Assembly: GCF_030697925.1 (NCBI RefSeq)
Contig: NZ_JAUYOJ010000185.1
Coordinates: forward strand, 1-64,000
Direction of reading: 5' to 3'
Source: Phenylobacterium sp.
GTDB lineage: Bacteria; Pseudomonadota; Alphaproteobacteria; Caulobacterales; Caulobacteraceae
Length of the DNA stretch: 64,000 nt
In this document: piece by piece, positions 39,768-48,523 of the stretch
Layout: every line of letters starts with the position of its first letter
Position numbering within the stretch: the first letter of the stretch is position 1
Translations under genes and position numbers: made by a program
The notes under the pieces: generated by a model
The model's input: only the letters and a program-made list of their open reading frames with translations
What the model was told of the DNA's origin: nothing
Database searches by the model: none

Positions 39768-41099
39768 CTAGCCGAGCCGCGAGGTCCGGGGCTCCTTCAC
39801 CCGCAGCAACAGCACCATGAGCGCGGCGATCAGGAAGGCGATGGAGATCGAGAACATCGGGCCATAGCCGAGGGTCGACGAGATCAGACCGCCCAGCAGC
39901 GGACCCAGCGAGCCCATGATCCCCTCCGCCGTGGCCGAGAAGGCGATGCGCATGGGCATCTCGTCGCGCTCGCCGAACTCCAGGATCATGGTGCCGGCGC
40001 TCATCATGTAGCCGGACTGCGCCGCCCCCAGGCCGAAGAAGGCGATGAAGATGGCCACGAAGTCGTGGCCGGTCATCAGCACCACGGTCGAGCCGACCCA
40101 GAGGACCAGCGACAGCAGCATGATCAGCCGGAAACCGGTCTTGTCGCCCAGATAGCCCCAGACCAGGTTCGAAAGCGTGTCGGCGCCCAGGAAGGCCAGG
40201 GACAGCAGGCCGAGGTTCTTGCCGCTCATCTCGATCGTCGATGAGGCGAAGATCACGTAGAACGGCACGGCCATGCGCGCGGCGATGGTCAGCATCTGCA
40301 CGACCATGAAGAACATGAAGCCGCGCTCGGCCAGCAGCGCCGGGAAGTCCTTGAACCGGTCGCGCAGCCGCGACCGTGCCCGCACGGTGGGCGGCTCGGG
40401 CTCGATCATCAGCAGCCGAAGGGCGGTGAGGCCGAGGCTGGTCAGGCAGAAGGCGAAGAGGAAGGTGGTCGAGTAGCCGTTGCCGAACAGGTTGGCGTCG
40501 ATGAAATAACGCCCGGCGAGATAGGCCAGGCCCGCGGCGATCACCCCGCCGGTGGCGTTGCGCCACGCCTGCAATCGGCCGCGCCGGCTGATCGGGATCA
40601 CCTTGGCCAGCAGCATCGAGAACACCACCCGCTGGGTGCCCATGAACAGGCCGAACAGGAACATGAAGCCGATGATGGCGACGACCTTCGACTGGCCCGA
40701 CAGGAACCAGCCGGCCAGCGCCATGCCGATGATCTGCAGCCGCGCCAGCCCGCCCATCCACAGGGCGGCGGGCATGACCTTGGTGCGGTGCTCGATCTGG
40801 TTGGCGCCGATAATGGGGCTGATCACCCCGCCGAGCTGCTGCAGGCCCAGGCCCAGGCCGACCACCAGGTTTGAACCCGACAGCATGTAAAGATAGGCCG
40901 GCAGGAAGGTCGGAGCGTTGATCAGCCGGAAACCGGTCATGCCCAGCATGCCGTGCAGGTAGTGGGCGACGTAGTTGCGCTTCAGATTGTCCCAGACGAA
41001 CTTCTCGTAGGCGGTTTCCTTTTCCGCCAGGCTGGGCTCGGCGGTCGTCACCTCGGGCGCGGCCGCGGCCTCGCCCTCTTCCTCGAATCTTGATTCCAA
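39768..41099 (-). CDS. MFS transporter with N-terminal acidic tail
   Basis: A 443-residue MFS protein: a soluble Glu/Ala-rich tail (1-45), then about 12 helices. Visible are NYVAHYLHGMLGMTGFRLIN before helix 1, IPISRRGRLQAWRNATGG in the loop A-type region and GYLGDKTGFRLIM in the second half. Sequence gives no substrate. Transcribed alone, 90 bases upstream of the HWE kinase on the same strand. Confidence 0.82.
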   Translation of the reverse strand: MESRFEEEGEAAAAPEVTTAEPSLAEKETAYEKFVWDNLKRNYVAHYLHGMLGMTGFRLINAPTFLPAYLYMLSGSNLVVGLGLGLQQLGGVISPIIGANQIEHRTKVMPAALWMGGLARLQIIGMALAGWFLSGQSKVVAIIGFMFLFGLFMGTQRVVFSMLLAKVIPISRRGRLQAWRNATGGVIAAGLAYLAGRYFIDANLFGNGYSTTFLFAFCLTSLGLTALRLLMIEPEPPTVRARSRLRDRFKDFPALLAERGFMFFMVVQMLTIAARMAVPFYVIFASSTIEMSGKNLGLLSLAFLGADTLSNLVWGYLGDKTGFRLIMLLSLVLWVGSTVVLMTGHDFVAIFIAFFGLGAAQSGYMMSAGTMILEFGERDEMPMRIAFSATAEGIMGSLGPLLGGLISSTLGYGPMFSISIAFLIAALMVLLLRVKEPRTSRLG

Positions 41100-41226
41100 C
41101 AGCGTCGCGCCCGCGCGTGCAGGGACTGAAAGCCGCGCCGGCTCTCCCTAATGCTTATCGACTTAATTCAATGATCCCGGTCTAGCAGAGTCCCCGGGCG
41201 GGGAAAGCCCCAAAGGCCCGCGAGGG

Positions 41227-42027
41227 TCATACCCGGCGCAAGAACTCGGTGATGATGGCGCTGGTCGCCCCGGGATTCTCGAGGCTGGGCATGTGCGCCG
41301 CGCCTTCGATGAGCCTGGCCTGGGCCCCCGGGATTGCGCGGGCCAGATAGGCGCTGCGGGTCAAGAGGTGCGGGAAGTCGAGATCGCCCCAGGCGACCAG
41401 GGTGGGGACGGTGATCTCGCCGACCCGGTCGTAGGCCGGCGGAGGATCGCGCAGGCGCCCGGCGGTCTGGGCGCGCAGGGCGATCCCGTTCATGGCCAGG
41501 AACAGCTCGCGGGCCGGTCCGCCGACGCGGCCTTCCGGCGAGGTCGGGCCGTCCAGCCAGACCCGGGCCTCCAGGGCGTTGACGTGGTCGAGGTCCTCCG
41601 AGGCGTCGATCTCGGCGAGGACCGGCACGATCGAGGGCGGGTATTCCACCGCCGGCGAACCGCTCACCGCCGGGGCGATAAGCACCAGGGCGCGCACCCG
41701 GTCCGGATGGGCGAGCGTCGCGTCGATGGCGATGCGGCCGCCCTGGGACGCGCCGACCAGGACGGCGGGCTGGTCGCCGGCGATGGCGTCCAGCACCGCC
41801 ATCAGGTCGTCGACATGCGAGTAGGTTTCGTCCGCGTGCAGGGTCTCGCCGAAGCCGCGGCGGTCATAGGCCACGGCGTGATGGCTCAGGGCCGCGACCG
41901 CCATCTGGTGGCGCCACATCCGCCGGTCGCCGACGCCTGCGTGCAGGAAGACGACGGGCGCCCCGCGGCCCGACGTCTCCGCGACCAGCCTGGCCGCGCC
42001 GGAGGGAATCGAGATGGCTGTCGACAT
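41227..42027 (-). CDS. Alpha/beta-fold hydrolase
   Basis: A 266-residue hydrolase. VVFLHAGVGDRRMW gives the oxyanion loop, LVGASQGGRIAID the Ser nucleophile elbow, and EGAAHMPSLENP the catalytic His. It resembles 3-oxoadipate enol-lactonase and related esterases, but those names are not secure. It lies 7 bases downstream of the trypsin-fold gene on the same strand, so the two may be co-transcribed. Confidence 0.88.
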   Translation of the reverse strand: MSTAISIPSGAARLVAETSGRGAPVVFLHAGVGDRRMWRHQMAVAALSHHAVAYDRRGFGETLHADETYSHVDDLMAVLDAIAGDQPAVLVGASQGGRIAIDATLAHPDRVRALVLIAPAVSGSPAVEYPPSIVPVLAEIDASEDLDHVNALEARVWLDGPTSPEGRVGGPARELFLAMNGIALRAQTAGRLRDPPPAYDRVGEITVPTLVAWGDLDFPHLLTRSAYLARAIPGAQARLIEGAAHMPSLENPGATSAIITEFLRRV

Positions 42028-42034
42028 GCCGGCC

Positions 42035-42832
42035 TTATGCCACAGAGCCCCAGTGCCCGTCGTCGTCCAGATCGTCGTCGAACTCGGCCACCACCTCCAT
42101 CACCCGTTCCAGGGGGATGCAGCGACCCAGGCGCTCCGCCTCGTGGGTGGCGACATAGATGCCGATCCATTGCAGCAGGGTGGTCTCGCCGGCCTCGGCG
42201 CGCAGGGCCACCGGCCCGCCCGAACAGCCGGCCCCGCCGACGCCGTCGACATGGAAGCTGTAGGCGTTGATCCGATAGTCCGTCGCCAGGGTGAAGCCCC
42301 GCGCGATCGGCGCGTCGCGCAGGATGGCGGCCCCGCCGGGATAGCCGTAGATCAGGCCCGGCGAGCCGGCGGTGAGCGCCAGGCCCTGGGGCGTCACCTG
42401 GTAGTCGCCGAACCGACCTAGCATGTTGATCGCTTGGGGATCGCGCTTCAGCCGGACGGGCACGGCGGCGACGTCGAGGGCGGCGTCGTCCGGGTCGCCG
42501 TGCCAGGCGAATAGCGGCCGGGTCCCGTCATAGAGCGGGACATCCAGCCCGAGCGCCTCGCAGGTCAGGGTGTGGCCATAGATCTCGCTCCAGGTCGCCT
42601 CGGTCCCGCGGTTCTGGAAATAGAAGGTGTGCGGCTTGAGCAGGCAGTGCAGGGCGGTCAGGACCAGGTAGCGATCGGCCCGCAGGTGGTAGAGGAAGCC
42701 CGAAAACACCTGATGCGGCGCGCCTGACTTCAGGCGGGTGGCGAAGCGCGACGTCGCCAGGGCGAGGGGGTCCAGGAGGTCCATCACGCTATCCATGTCG
42801 GCGACCCGACGGTCGAGGCGTCCGCAAGCCAT
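42035..42832 (-). CDS. Trypsin-fold peptidase-like protein, apparently cytoplasmic
   Basis: About 265 residues with the order of a chymotrypsin-like triad: His in LVLTALHCLL, Asp in DAALDVAAVPV, Ser in GAGCSGGPVALR. Unlike most such proteases it has no signal peptide or membrane anchor at any candidate start. The start is uncertain: in-frame ATGs at 42886, 42832, 42796 and 42784 are all possible; 42886 overlaps a palindrome and lacks a ribosome site. The C-terminus is acidic (EFDDDLDDDG). Divergent from the LuxR-hydrolase fusion gene. Confidence 0.7.
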   Translation of the reverse strand: MACGRLDRRVADMDSVMDLLDPLALATSRFATRLKSGAPHQVFSGFLYHLRADRYLVLTALHCLLKPHTFYFQNRGTEATWSEIYGHTLTCEALGLDVPLYDGTRPLFAWHGDPDDAALDVAAVPVRLKRDPQAINMLGRFGDYQVTPQGLALTAGSPGLIYGYPGGAAILRDAPIARGFTLATDYRINAYSFHVDGVGGAGCSGGPVALRAEAGETTLLQWIGIYVATHEAERLGRCIPLERVMEVVAEFDDDLDDDGHWGSVA

Positions 42833-42884
42833 TACGACGCTTTCACCACTTCTTCGATAGTGTCCCTGCGTAACGGCGGTTCGC

Positions 42885-42897
42885 ATTCAATTTGAAT
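42885..42897. promoter_or_regulatory. Palindrome between divergent genes (candidate operator)
   Basis: ATTCAATTTGAAT is a perfect 13-base inverted repeat around a single T, in an AT-rich island. It lies 17 bases before the TTG start of the LuxR-hydrolase gene and upstream of the trypsin-fold gene, so one protein could control both from it. Confidence 0.45.
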
Positions 42898-42913
42898 AGC
42901 GTTTGAGTAGATT

Positions 42914-44746
42914 TTGACGGACTCCCCACCCCTCGACACCGCCGATGACCGCGCCTGGGAAGAGCCGCGCGCACTGCTGCGCGCGGTTTGGGCCACGCCG
43001 GGGCCAGGGTCGGAGGCCGCCGCCGGTCCGGGGCCCGACATCCTCTTCGGAGCCGACGCGCCGCTGGCCGGCGCCGCGGCCCTGGCGCCTCAGCAGGCGG
43101 TGTCCCTGGCCGTCCTTACCGCCGCCGACGCGGCCGCCTTCGCCGACGAGTTGTTCGGCCGCTGGTTCCCGCGTCCCGCCTCGGTGATCGAGCTGCGACG
43201 CCTGGCGGCCCTGGCGCGGCGCGGCGAGCCGCGGATGGGCCTGATCGAGACCGCCGACGGGGTCGTGGTCGTCGCCTGGGCCGGAGCCGGGGCCGCGGCC
43301 GAGCGGTGGCCCTTGGCGCCACAGGCCCGTCAGGCCCTGGAGGCGCCCGGCCGCGTCCTGGTGGTGATCTTCGCCCCGACCCGGTCCAGCGAACTGGCCG
43401 CCAGCGCCGCCGACGCCTTCGGCCTCTCGCCCCTGGAAGCCCGGCTGGCCGAGGCCTTCCTGTCGTCGCCGACCCTGGAGATCGCCGCCGCCCAGGTGGG
43501 GGTCGGCCGCGAGACCGCGCGCGACGCCATGGACCGCATCATGGCCAAGACCGGCGTGCGGCGCTCCACGGATATCGTGCGACGCCTGACCGAGCTGATG
43601 TGCGCCGCGCCGGCCGAGTCGCCGGCCGCCTCCGACGCCCTGATCGAGACCCTGGGCCTGACGCCGGCCGAGGCGGGAGTCGCCGTGCGCATCGCCGCTG
43701 GCCGCTCGCACCGCGAGGCGGCCGACGACCTGGGCCTGAAGCTGGAGACCGTCCGCGGCTACGCCAAGGCCGCGCTCGCCAAGGTAGGCGTCGCCCGCGC
43801 CAAGGACCTGGCCCGGCTGGTGACCGAGATCCAGGCCCTATCGCGCCTGATCGCCGTGGCCGAACCGATCTTCACCTCCGACGCTCCGTCGGCGCGGCTG
43901 AGGCTGATCCCGGCGGAGGACGGGCGGCGGCTGGCCTTCCTGGATTATGGTCCGCAGAGCGGCGCGCCGATCTGCGTCTTCCACGGCTTCATGGCCGGCC
44001 GCAGCCTGCCCCCGGCCCAGGTCCGGGCCCTGCAGCGGCGAGGCTTGCGTCCGCTGGTGCTGCAGCGGCCGGGCTTCGGCCTGACCACGCCCGCGCCGGG
44101 CGAGTCTTACCTGGACCAGGCGATCGAGGACCTGGCCATGCTCCTCAAGACCCTGCGCATAGACCGGACCCTGATCCTGGCGCGGGACGGTGGGGTGGCC
44201 GTGGCCCTCGGCTTCGCCGCGCGGCATCCGGAGCGGGTCGCGGGCGGCCTGCTGCTCAATCCGCGCCAGCCCCGGGGACTGCCCAAGAGCTATCGTTCGC
44301 CGGTCGCCACCTTCACCCGCGGCCTGCTGAACAAGCCCCAGGTGATCGGGGCGCTGGGCGACCTGCTGCGCCGCCAGACGCGGACTGAGGCGGTGGAGGC
44401 CATCCTGCGGCGCGGCCTGACGGCGGTCGCGGGGGATCGAGCGGCGCTGGAGGACGACGCGGTCCGCAGTCAGTTGGTGCGCGACATCCAGGCTCAGTTC
44501 GCCCATTCCAGCGCCGGCTTCGTTGCGGAGCACGCCCTCTACGCCCGAGGCTGGAGCCCGCCGGCCGTTCCCGCCGGGGCGGGCGCCTGGGCCGTGGCCC
44601 ACTGCGCCGCATTGGGCGAGGAGCCGCCGCGGGCCACCTGGTCGAATCTGCCCGGCGTCAGCTACCACGTCATTCCGGAGGCGGGCGTGCTGGTTCAGTT
44701 CACTCACGCCGAGGCGCTGGCGGGGTGTCTGCCCTTGGACCACTAG
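42914..44746 (+). CDS. Tandem LuxR HTH domains fused to an alpha/beta hydrolase
   Basis: A 610-residue fusion. Residues 1-165 are an Ala-rich N-terminal domain without recognised match. Two LuxR-type HTH segments follow: about 168-228 (LSPLEARLAEAF, ETARDAMDRIMAKTGV) and 247-306 (LTPAEAGVAVRIAAGRSHREAA, ETVRGYAKAALAKVGV). Residues 335-610 form an alpha/beta hydrolase: VFHGFMAGRS, elbow ILARDGGVA with Asp425 where Ser is usual, and His598 in VQFTHAEAL. An Asp nucleophile is known in dehalogenases and epoxide hydrolases. The start is TTG, because a TAG precedes it in frame and no ATG follows nearby. Confidence 0.8.
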   Translation: MTDSPPLDTADDRAWEEPRALLRAVWATPGPGSEAAAGPGPDILFGADAPLAGAAALAPQQAVSLAVLTAADAAAFADELFGRWFPRPASVIELRRLAALARRGEPRMGLIETADGVVVVAWAGAGAAAERWPLAPQARQALEAPGRVLVVIFAPTRSSELAASAADAFGLSPLEARLAEAFLSSPTLEIAAAQVGVGRETARDAMDRIMAKTGVRRSTDIVRRLTELMCAAPAESPAASDALIETLGLTPAEAGVAVRIAAGRSHREAADDLGLKLETVRGYAKAALAKVGVARAKDLARLVTEIQALSRLIAVAEPIFTSDAPSARLRLIPAEDGRRLAFLDYGPQSGAPICVFHGFMAGRSLPPAQVRALQRRGLRPLVLQRPGFGLTTPAPGESYLDQAIEDLAMLLKTLRIDRTLILARDGGVAVALGFAARHPERVAGGLLLNPRQPRGLPKSYRSPVATFTRGLLNKPQVIGALGDLLRRQTRTEAVEAILRRGLTAVAGDRAALEDDAVRSQLVRDIQAQFAHSSAGFVAEHALYARGWSPPAVPAGAGAWAVAHCAALGEEPPRATWSNLPGVSYHVIPEAGVLVQFTHAEALAGCLPLDH

Positions 44747-44906
44747 GGCCGCCGCCCCCCCGAACGACGGCCCAGTCGTCATTGCGCCGGTCGGCGGCGC
44801 GCTACGGCGACGGCGCTCCTTCGGCAGGAGCCCGCGACATTCTAGGCGCCGTCCCAAATTTCGCGCCGCCCCCTTTTGGGGGCGTGACTGAAGAGCGACG
44901 GTCCGT

Positions 44907-45053
44907 TCAGTGGCCGGGACGCGGCTGGAAGGAGCGCGGCTCCTTGAGCTTGCCCTCCGGCTTGTCGGCCTTCTGGCCGTGCTGCGGCATGGCCGCCGAT
45001 TTGGGCGGGCTGAAGCGAGCCGTCTGATCCTGCTGCTGGAACCTCAGGGGCAT
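44907..45053 (-). CDS. Small basic, disordered hypothetical protein (48 aa)
   Basis: A 48-residue frame, MPLRFQQQDQ to RSFQPRPGH, rich in Gln, Lys, Pro and Arg; probably unstructured. A very strong GGAGGA site lies 7 bases before this ATG. The upstream in-frame ATG at 45092 overlaps the transglutaminase stop (ATGA), so a 61-residue form by coupling is also possible. The two signals together make translation likely. No family known. Confidence 0.55.
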   Translation of the reverse strand: MPLRFQQQDQTARFSPPKSAAMPQHGQKADKPEGKLKEPRSFQPRPGH

Positions 45054-45088
45054 GGGTCTTTCCTCCGACGATTTCTTTGCCCGGCGGC

Positions 45089-45964
45089 TCATGCGGCCGC
45101 CTTGACGGGTTCGGTGGGGCGCACGTCGACGCGCACGGTCAGGGTCGAGGCGCCAGGGTCGCCCAGGATCGATCCGCCGACCGGCGCGGCCTCCTCGGGC
45201 GTCCGGCTGACCGCTACCGGGATCAGGGCCGAGGACTCCGCCAGGCCGTTGGTGGGGTCGAACTCCGTCCAGCCGAATTCCGGCAGGAAGACCTCGCACC
45301 AGGCGTGGGTGGCGCCCGCGCCCCGGAGGCCCGATGGGACGGGCGAATAGAGGTAGCCGGTGACGAACCTGGCGGCGTAACCCAGCCGCCGCAGGCTCTC
45401 GACCATCAGCCAGGCGAGGTCGCGGCAGGCGCCCGAGCCCATGGCGGCGGTGTGGGCGGGGCTGCGGGCGTCGCCCTCCGCCCGCTCGGCGTAGTCGAAC
45501 TGCTCATGGATGCTGGCGTTGATCCGCAGCACGAGGTCGAGCGCCGTCTCGTCGGGCCGCGGGAGGTGACGGCGCAGCCAGTCGAGCAGCAGGCCGTTGG
45601 GATCCTCCGTGGCCGGGTCGATGAACGGGTCGAGCACAAGGCGGTCGCAGCGGCCGTAGACGATCGGCATGGCGGTCTGCGGACCGTCGATCCGCGGCGA
45701 GAGCGGGGCCGGGAAGCGCTCGATCACCAGTTCGCTGACGATGGAAAGCGCGGTCGCTTCGCCGTGCGGGGCGAGCAGGCATACGCAGTTGCCGAGGGCG
45801 TCGTACCGCCAGCGAGTCTCACCGGCGAGGGAGAAGCTGAGCGAGGCGTGGACGATGCGGGTGGCGTGGCTGTCGCGCGGCCGGACCAGCAGCCGTTGCG
45901 GCCCGAATTTCACGGGCTTTTCATAGTCGTACCGGGTCTCGTGACGGATGGTCAGACGGGTCAT
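45089..45964 (-). CDS. Transglutaminase-like protease-fold protein
   Basis: A 291-residue protein with the bacterial transglutaminase N-terminal domain (LTIRHETRYDYEKPVKFGPQ, LLVRPRDSH) and the catalytic core: Cys in GSGACRDLAWLMVESLR, His in GATHAWCEVFLP and Asp in GWTEFDPTNG. No signal peptide. Such proteins are usually cytoplasmic peptidases or amidases rather than cross-linkers. The 48-residue gene follows; udgX is divergent. Confidence 0.92.
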   Translation of the reverse strand: MTRLTIRHETRYDYEKPVKFGPQRLLVRPRDSHATRIVHASLSFSLAGETRWRYDALGNCVCLLAPHGEATALSIVSELVIERFPAPLSPRIDGPQTAMPIVYGRCDRLVLDPFIDPATEDPNGLLLDWLRRHLPRPDETALDLVLRINASIHEQFDYAERAEGDARSPAHTAAMGSGACRDLAWLMVESLRRLGYAARFVTGYLYSPVPSGLRGAGATHAWCEVFLPEFGWTEFDPTNGLAESSALIPVAVSRTPEEAAPVGGSILGDPGASTLTVRVDVRPTEPVKAAA

Positions 45965-46061
45965 GGCAAGTTCGGAACCCGTCGTGGCGCAGGTCGGTTC
46001 CCACCGTGGAGGCAGCCTTGGAACTCGCGGAACATAAACAGAATATCGAGGCCCCGAGGTG

Positions 46062-46736
46062 ATGTGTCGCAACCCGACGACGCCCCCGCAGCGCGACTTG
46101 CGCCAAGCGCGCCAACGGGCAAGGGACGGCGCCCTCGAGGAGGGCGCGCCTGGGACCCTTGAGGAGGTGGCCGCGGGGGTCGACGTCTGCCGTCGCTGCG
46201 AGCTGTGGCGCGACGCCACCCAGGGGGTGGCCGGCGAGGGTTCCGCGGCGGCGCGGCTGATGTTCGTGGGCGAGCAGCCGGGCGATATCGAGGACCTGGC
46301 GGGCCGGCCGTTCGTCGGCCCGGCGGGCCAGGTGCTGGACCGCGCGCTCGCCGAGGCCGGCGTGCCGCGGACCGCGACCTATGTGACCAACGCGGTGAAG
46401 CACTTCCGGCATGAACAGCGCGGCAAGCGGCGCATCCACCAGACGCCCACCGCGCGCCACGTGGAGGCCTGCCGCTGGTGGCTGGACGCCGAGCGCCGCA
46501 TCCTCCGGCCCCGGGTGATCGTGGCCCTGGGCGGCACGGCGGCCCAGGCGGTGTTCGGCAAGGCCACGCCCATCGCCACGAACCGCGGCAAGGCGCTGCA
46601 ACTGACCGACCAGGCCCAGGGCGTGGTCACCTACCACCCGTCCTACCTGCTGCGCGTGCCCGACGCGGAGGCCAAGGCCCAGGCCTATGCGGCCTTCGTC
46701 GAGGATCTGCGATTTGCCTGGAAGCTGGCGGGCTGA
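46062..46736 (+). CDS. udgX: UdgX family uracil-DNA glycosylase/uracil-binding protein
   Basis: A 224-residue UDG-superfamily protein. Motif 1 is GEQPGDIEDLAGRPFVGPAG (residues 70-89). The diagnostic UdgX loop KRRIH (122-126) is present; in UdgX its His (here His126) forms a covalent bond to the abasic site after uracil removal. Cys43, Cys46 and Cys137 are probable Fe-S ligands. The final motif is TYHPSYLLR. Its role is uracil repair or damage sensing. ATG at 46062 is preferred over the GTG just before it. Confidence 0.92.
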   Translation: MCRNPTTPPQRDLRQARQRARDGALEEGAPGTLEEVAAGVDVCRRCELWRDATQGVAGEGSAAARLMFVGEQPGDIEDLAGRPFVGPAGQVLDRALAEAGVPRTATYVTNAVKHFRHEQRGKRRIHQTPTARHVEACRWWLDAERRILRPRVIVALGGTAAQAVFGKATPIATNRGKALQLTDQAQGVVTYHPSYLLRVPDAEAKAQAYAAFVEDLRFAWKLAG

Positions 46737-46795
46737 GTCCGGAACGATGCGCCGACGGGTCGGTTGAAGCAGCTTGGAACGCAACGGAGGTCGCT

Positions 46796-47242
46796 ATGAC
46801 CCAACCGACAGCCCAGGTCTCCAAGACCATCGCCGCCCCCGCCAACGACGTCTGGGACGCGCTCATCAAGCCCGAGATCATCAAGACCTACATGTTCGGC
46901 GCCGACGTCCAGAGCGACTGGAAGGTCGGCAGCCCGATCAGGATCGAGGGCGAGTACAATGGCAAGGCCTTCCGGGATAAGGGCGAGGTCCGCTCGTTCG
47001 AGCCGCAGCGGCGGCTGAGCTATACCCACTGGAGCCAGCAGTCCGGCGAGCCCGACATCCCCGACAACTACCATGTGGTGACCTACGAGCTGGAACCGGC
47101 CGGCGACGGCAAGACCAAGGTGACGCTCACCCAGTCGAACCTGAACGGCCAGGTGAAGGAGTCCGACCTCAAGATGCGGCCTGAGTACGAGAAGACCTGG
47201 GCCAGCATCCTGGACGGCCTGGAAGAGGCCGTCGCCCACTAG
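46796..47242 (+). CDS. SRPBCC (AHSA1-like) family protein
   Basis: A 148-residue START-like protein: SKTIAAPANDVWDALIKPEIIKTYMFGADVQSDWKVG, GEVRSFEPQRRLSYTHW and the C-terminal helix TWASILDGLEEAV. These form a hydrophobic cavity; no ligand can be inferred. GGAGG lies 6 bases before the ATG. Follows udgX by 59 bases and ends in a 4-base overlap (CTAG) with a convergent MFS gene. Confidence 0.9.
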   Translation: MTQPTAQVSKTIAAPANDVWDALIKPEIIKTYMFGADVQSDWKVGSPIRIEGEYNGKAFRDKGEVRSFEPQRRLSYTHWSQQSGEPDIPDNYHVVTYELEPAGDGKTKVTLTQSNLNGQVKESDLKMRPEYEKTWASILDGLEEAVAH

Positions 47243-48402
47243 GCCCGCCGGGCGCTCCGTAAGGCCAGCAACCCCAGGCCGATGACGATCATCGACCCGC
47301 CCGCGCCCAGGAAGGCGGTGCGGTAGGAGGTGGCGTCCGCCAGCGGGCCGAAGCCCAGCAGCATGACCGTGAGCGCCGTCAGGCCGGCGAAGTTGCGGGT
47401 CGCCGCCAGGGTGGCCCGCATCGCGGTCGGAATGGCGTCGTGCAGCCGGGCGTCGAAATTGATGTCGATCACCTTGAAGAGGCCGGCCAGGACCGCGACC
47501 AGGGCGACCGTCCAGACCTGGAAGACCGCCGCGGCCACGGCCAGGAGCGCGCCGATGCCGGCGAACAGGGCCAGGAAGCCACGCTCGGGCATGCGCCGGA
47601 AGCGATGGGCCGTGGCCGCGCCGGCGCCCTGGGCCGCGCCGACCGCCGCAGCGAGCAGGGCCGCCTGCGAGGCGTCGAACCCGACCCCGCGCCCGAAGAC
47701 CGGCCAGAAGCCCTCCAGCCCGCCGCCGAAGGCCTGGCTCAGCGCCAGCAGCAGGATGACGCCGGGGATCACGGGATGGCCGGCGGCATAGGCGAAGCCT
47801 CGCTTCAGTTGGCCGAGATAGTCCGCCCTGCCCAGCGCCAGGGTCCGCGTCGCCCGGGGCAAGGCCAATGCGGACCCGGCCGCGGCCACGGCGGCGGCGA
47901 CGCTGGCGATCAGGGCTGCGGAATAGCCGAAGCGCACCGCATAGGCCGCGGCGACGGAGGACAGCAGGATGGCGGCGAAGAGGAAGCCCTGGGCCCGGCC
48001 GATCACCCGGGCATAGTCCTCGGCGCGGCCGACCTCGCGCAGTTCGTCATAGACCAGGGCCTCGAAGGTCCCGTTGGTGAAGGCGCTCTTGGCTCCCCAC
48101 AGCATCAGGCCGACCAGGAAGCCGGCGAAGCCCGGGAACAGCAGCCAGGCGAGGAAGCCCAGGCCGCGGACCAGTTGGGCGCCGCACAGCAGCCAGCGGC
48201 GCGAGAAGCGGTCGGCGAGCAGGCCCGAGGGCATCTGCAGCACGAAGGCCGTGGTCGACCAGGCGATCAGGGTGACGGAGACCTGCCAGGGGGTCAGGCC
48301 GTGGTCGACGAACATCACAGCATAGAGCGGATAGATCAGCAGGAAGCCGTCGAAGAACTTGAAGGCGCAGGCCGCGGCGAGGAGACGCTGGAGCGGGGCC
48401 AC
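47239..48402 (-). CDS. MFS transporter
   Basis: A 387-residue MFS protein with about 12 helices. Visible marks: FFDGFLLIYPLYAVMFVDHGLTPWQVS, then LQMPSGLLADRFSRRWLLCGAQL (loop 2-3 motif) and WGAKSAFTNGTFEALVYDEL. Sequence resembles drug-efflux-like carriers of unknown substrate. It is preceded by two palindromic elements and by a tetR gene on the same strand, which may control it. Confidence 0.83.
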   Translation of the reverse strand: MAPLQRLLAAACAFKFFDGFLLIYPLYAVMFVDHGLTPWQVSVTLIAWSTTAFVLQMPSGLLADRFSRRWLLCGAQLVRGLGFLAWLLFPGFAGFLVGLMLWGAKSAFTNGTFEALVYDELREVGRAEDYARVIGRAQGFLFAAILLSSVAAAYAVRFGYSAALIASVAAAVAAAGSALALPRATRTLALGRADYLGQLKRGFAYAAGHPVIPGVILLLALSQAFGGGLEGFWPVFGRGVGFDASQAALLAAAVGAAQGAGAATAHRFRRMPERGFLALFAGIGALLAVAAAVFQVWTVALVAVLAGLFKVIDINFDARLHDAIPTAMRATLAATRNFAGLTALTVMLLGFGPLADATSYRTAFLGAGGSMIVIGLGLLALRSARRA

Positions 48403-48417
48403 GGCCCTAGACCCTTT

Positions 48418-48445
48418 CCGTTTCAGAGGGAGTCATCTGAAACGG
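48418..48445. repeat. Hairpin element upstream of MFS gene
   Basis: CCGTTTCAGA (48418-48427) and TCTGAAACGG (48436-48445) form a perfect 10-bp stem with loop GGGAGTCA. It lies 16 bases before the MFS start and next to a second palindrome. It may be part of the same intergenic repeat or a terminator for tetR. Confidence 0.6.
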
Positions 48446-48471
48446 GCAAAAAGGATCTATCTTCAAAAGTT

Positions 48472-48523
48472 TAGAGCGTGACGGGCGCTTCAACCGGTGT
48501 CCACTTGAAGCTGTCACGCTCTA
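48472..48523. repeat. Palindromic intergenic element, copy B
   Basis: TAGAGCGTGAC (48472-48482) and GTCACGCTCTA (48513-48523) are exact reverse complements, with a nested GCTTCAA/TTGAAGC stem around CCGGTGTCCAC. The core matches the reverse strand of the 11178-11226 element. The right arm includes the stop codon of the tetR gene, as the other copy includes that of the HAD gene. Confidence 0.75.

Noticed and set aside
42988..44388. 466-codon plus-strand frame inside the LuxR-hydrolase gene
   Set aside because: Arg/Gly-rich shadow; the other frame shows two HTH segments and a hydrolase fold.
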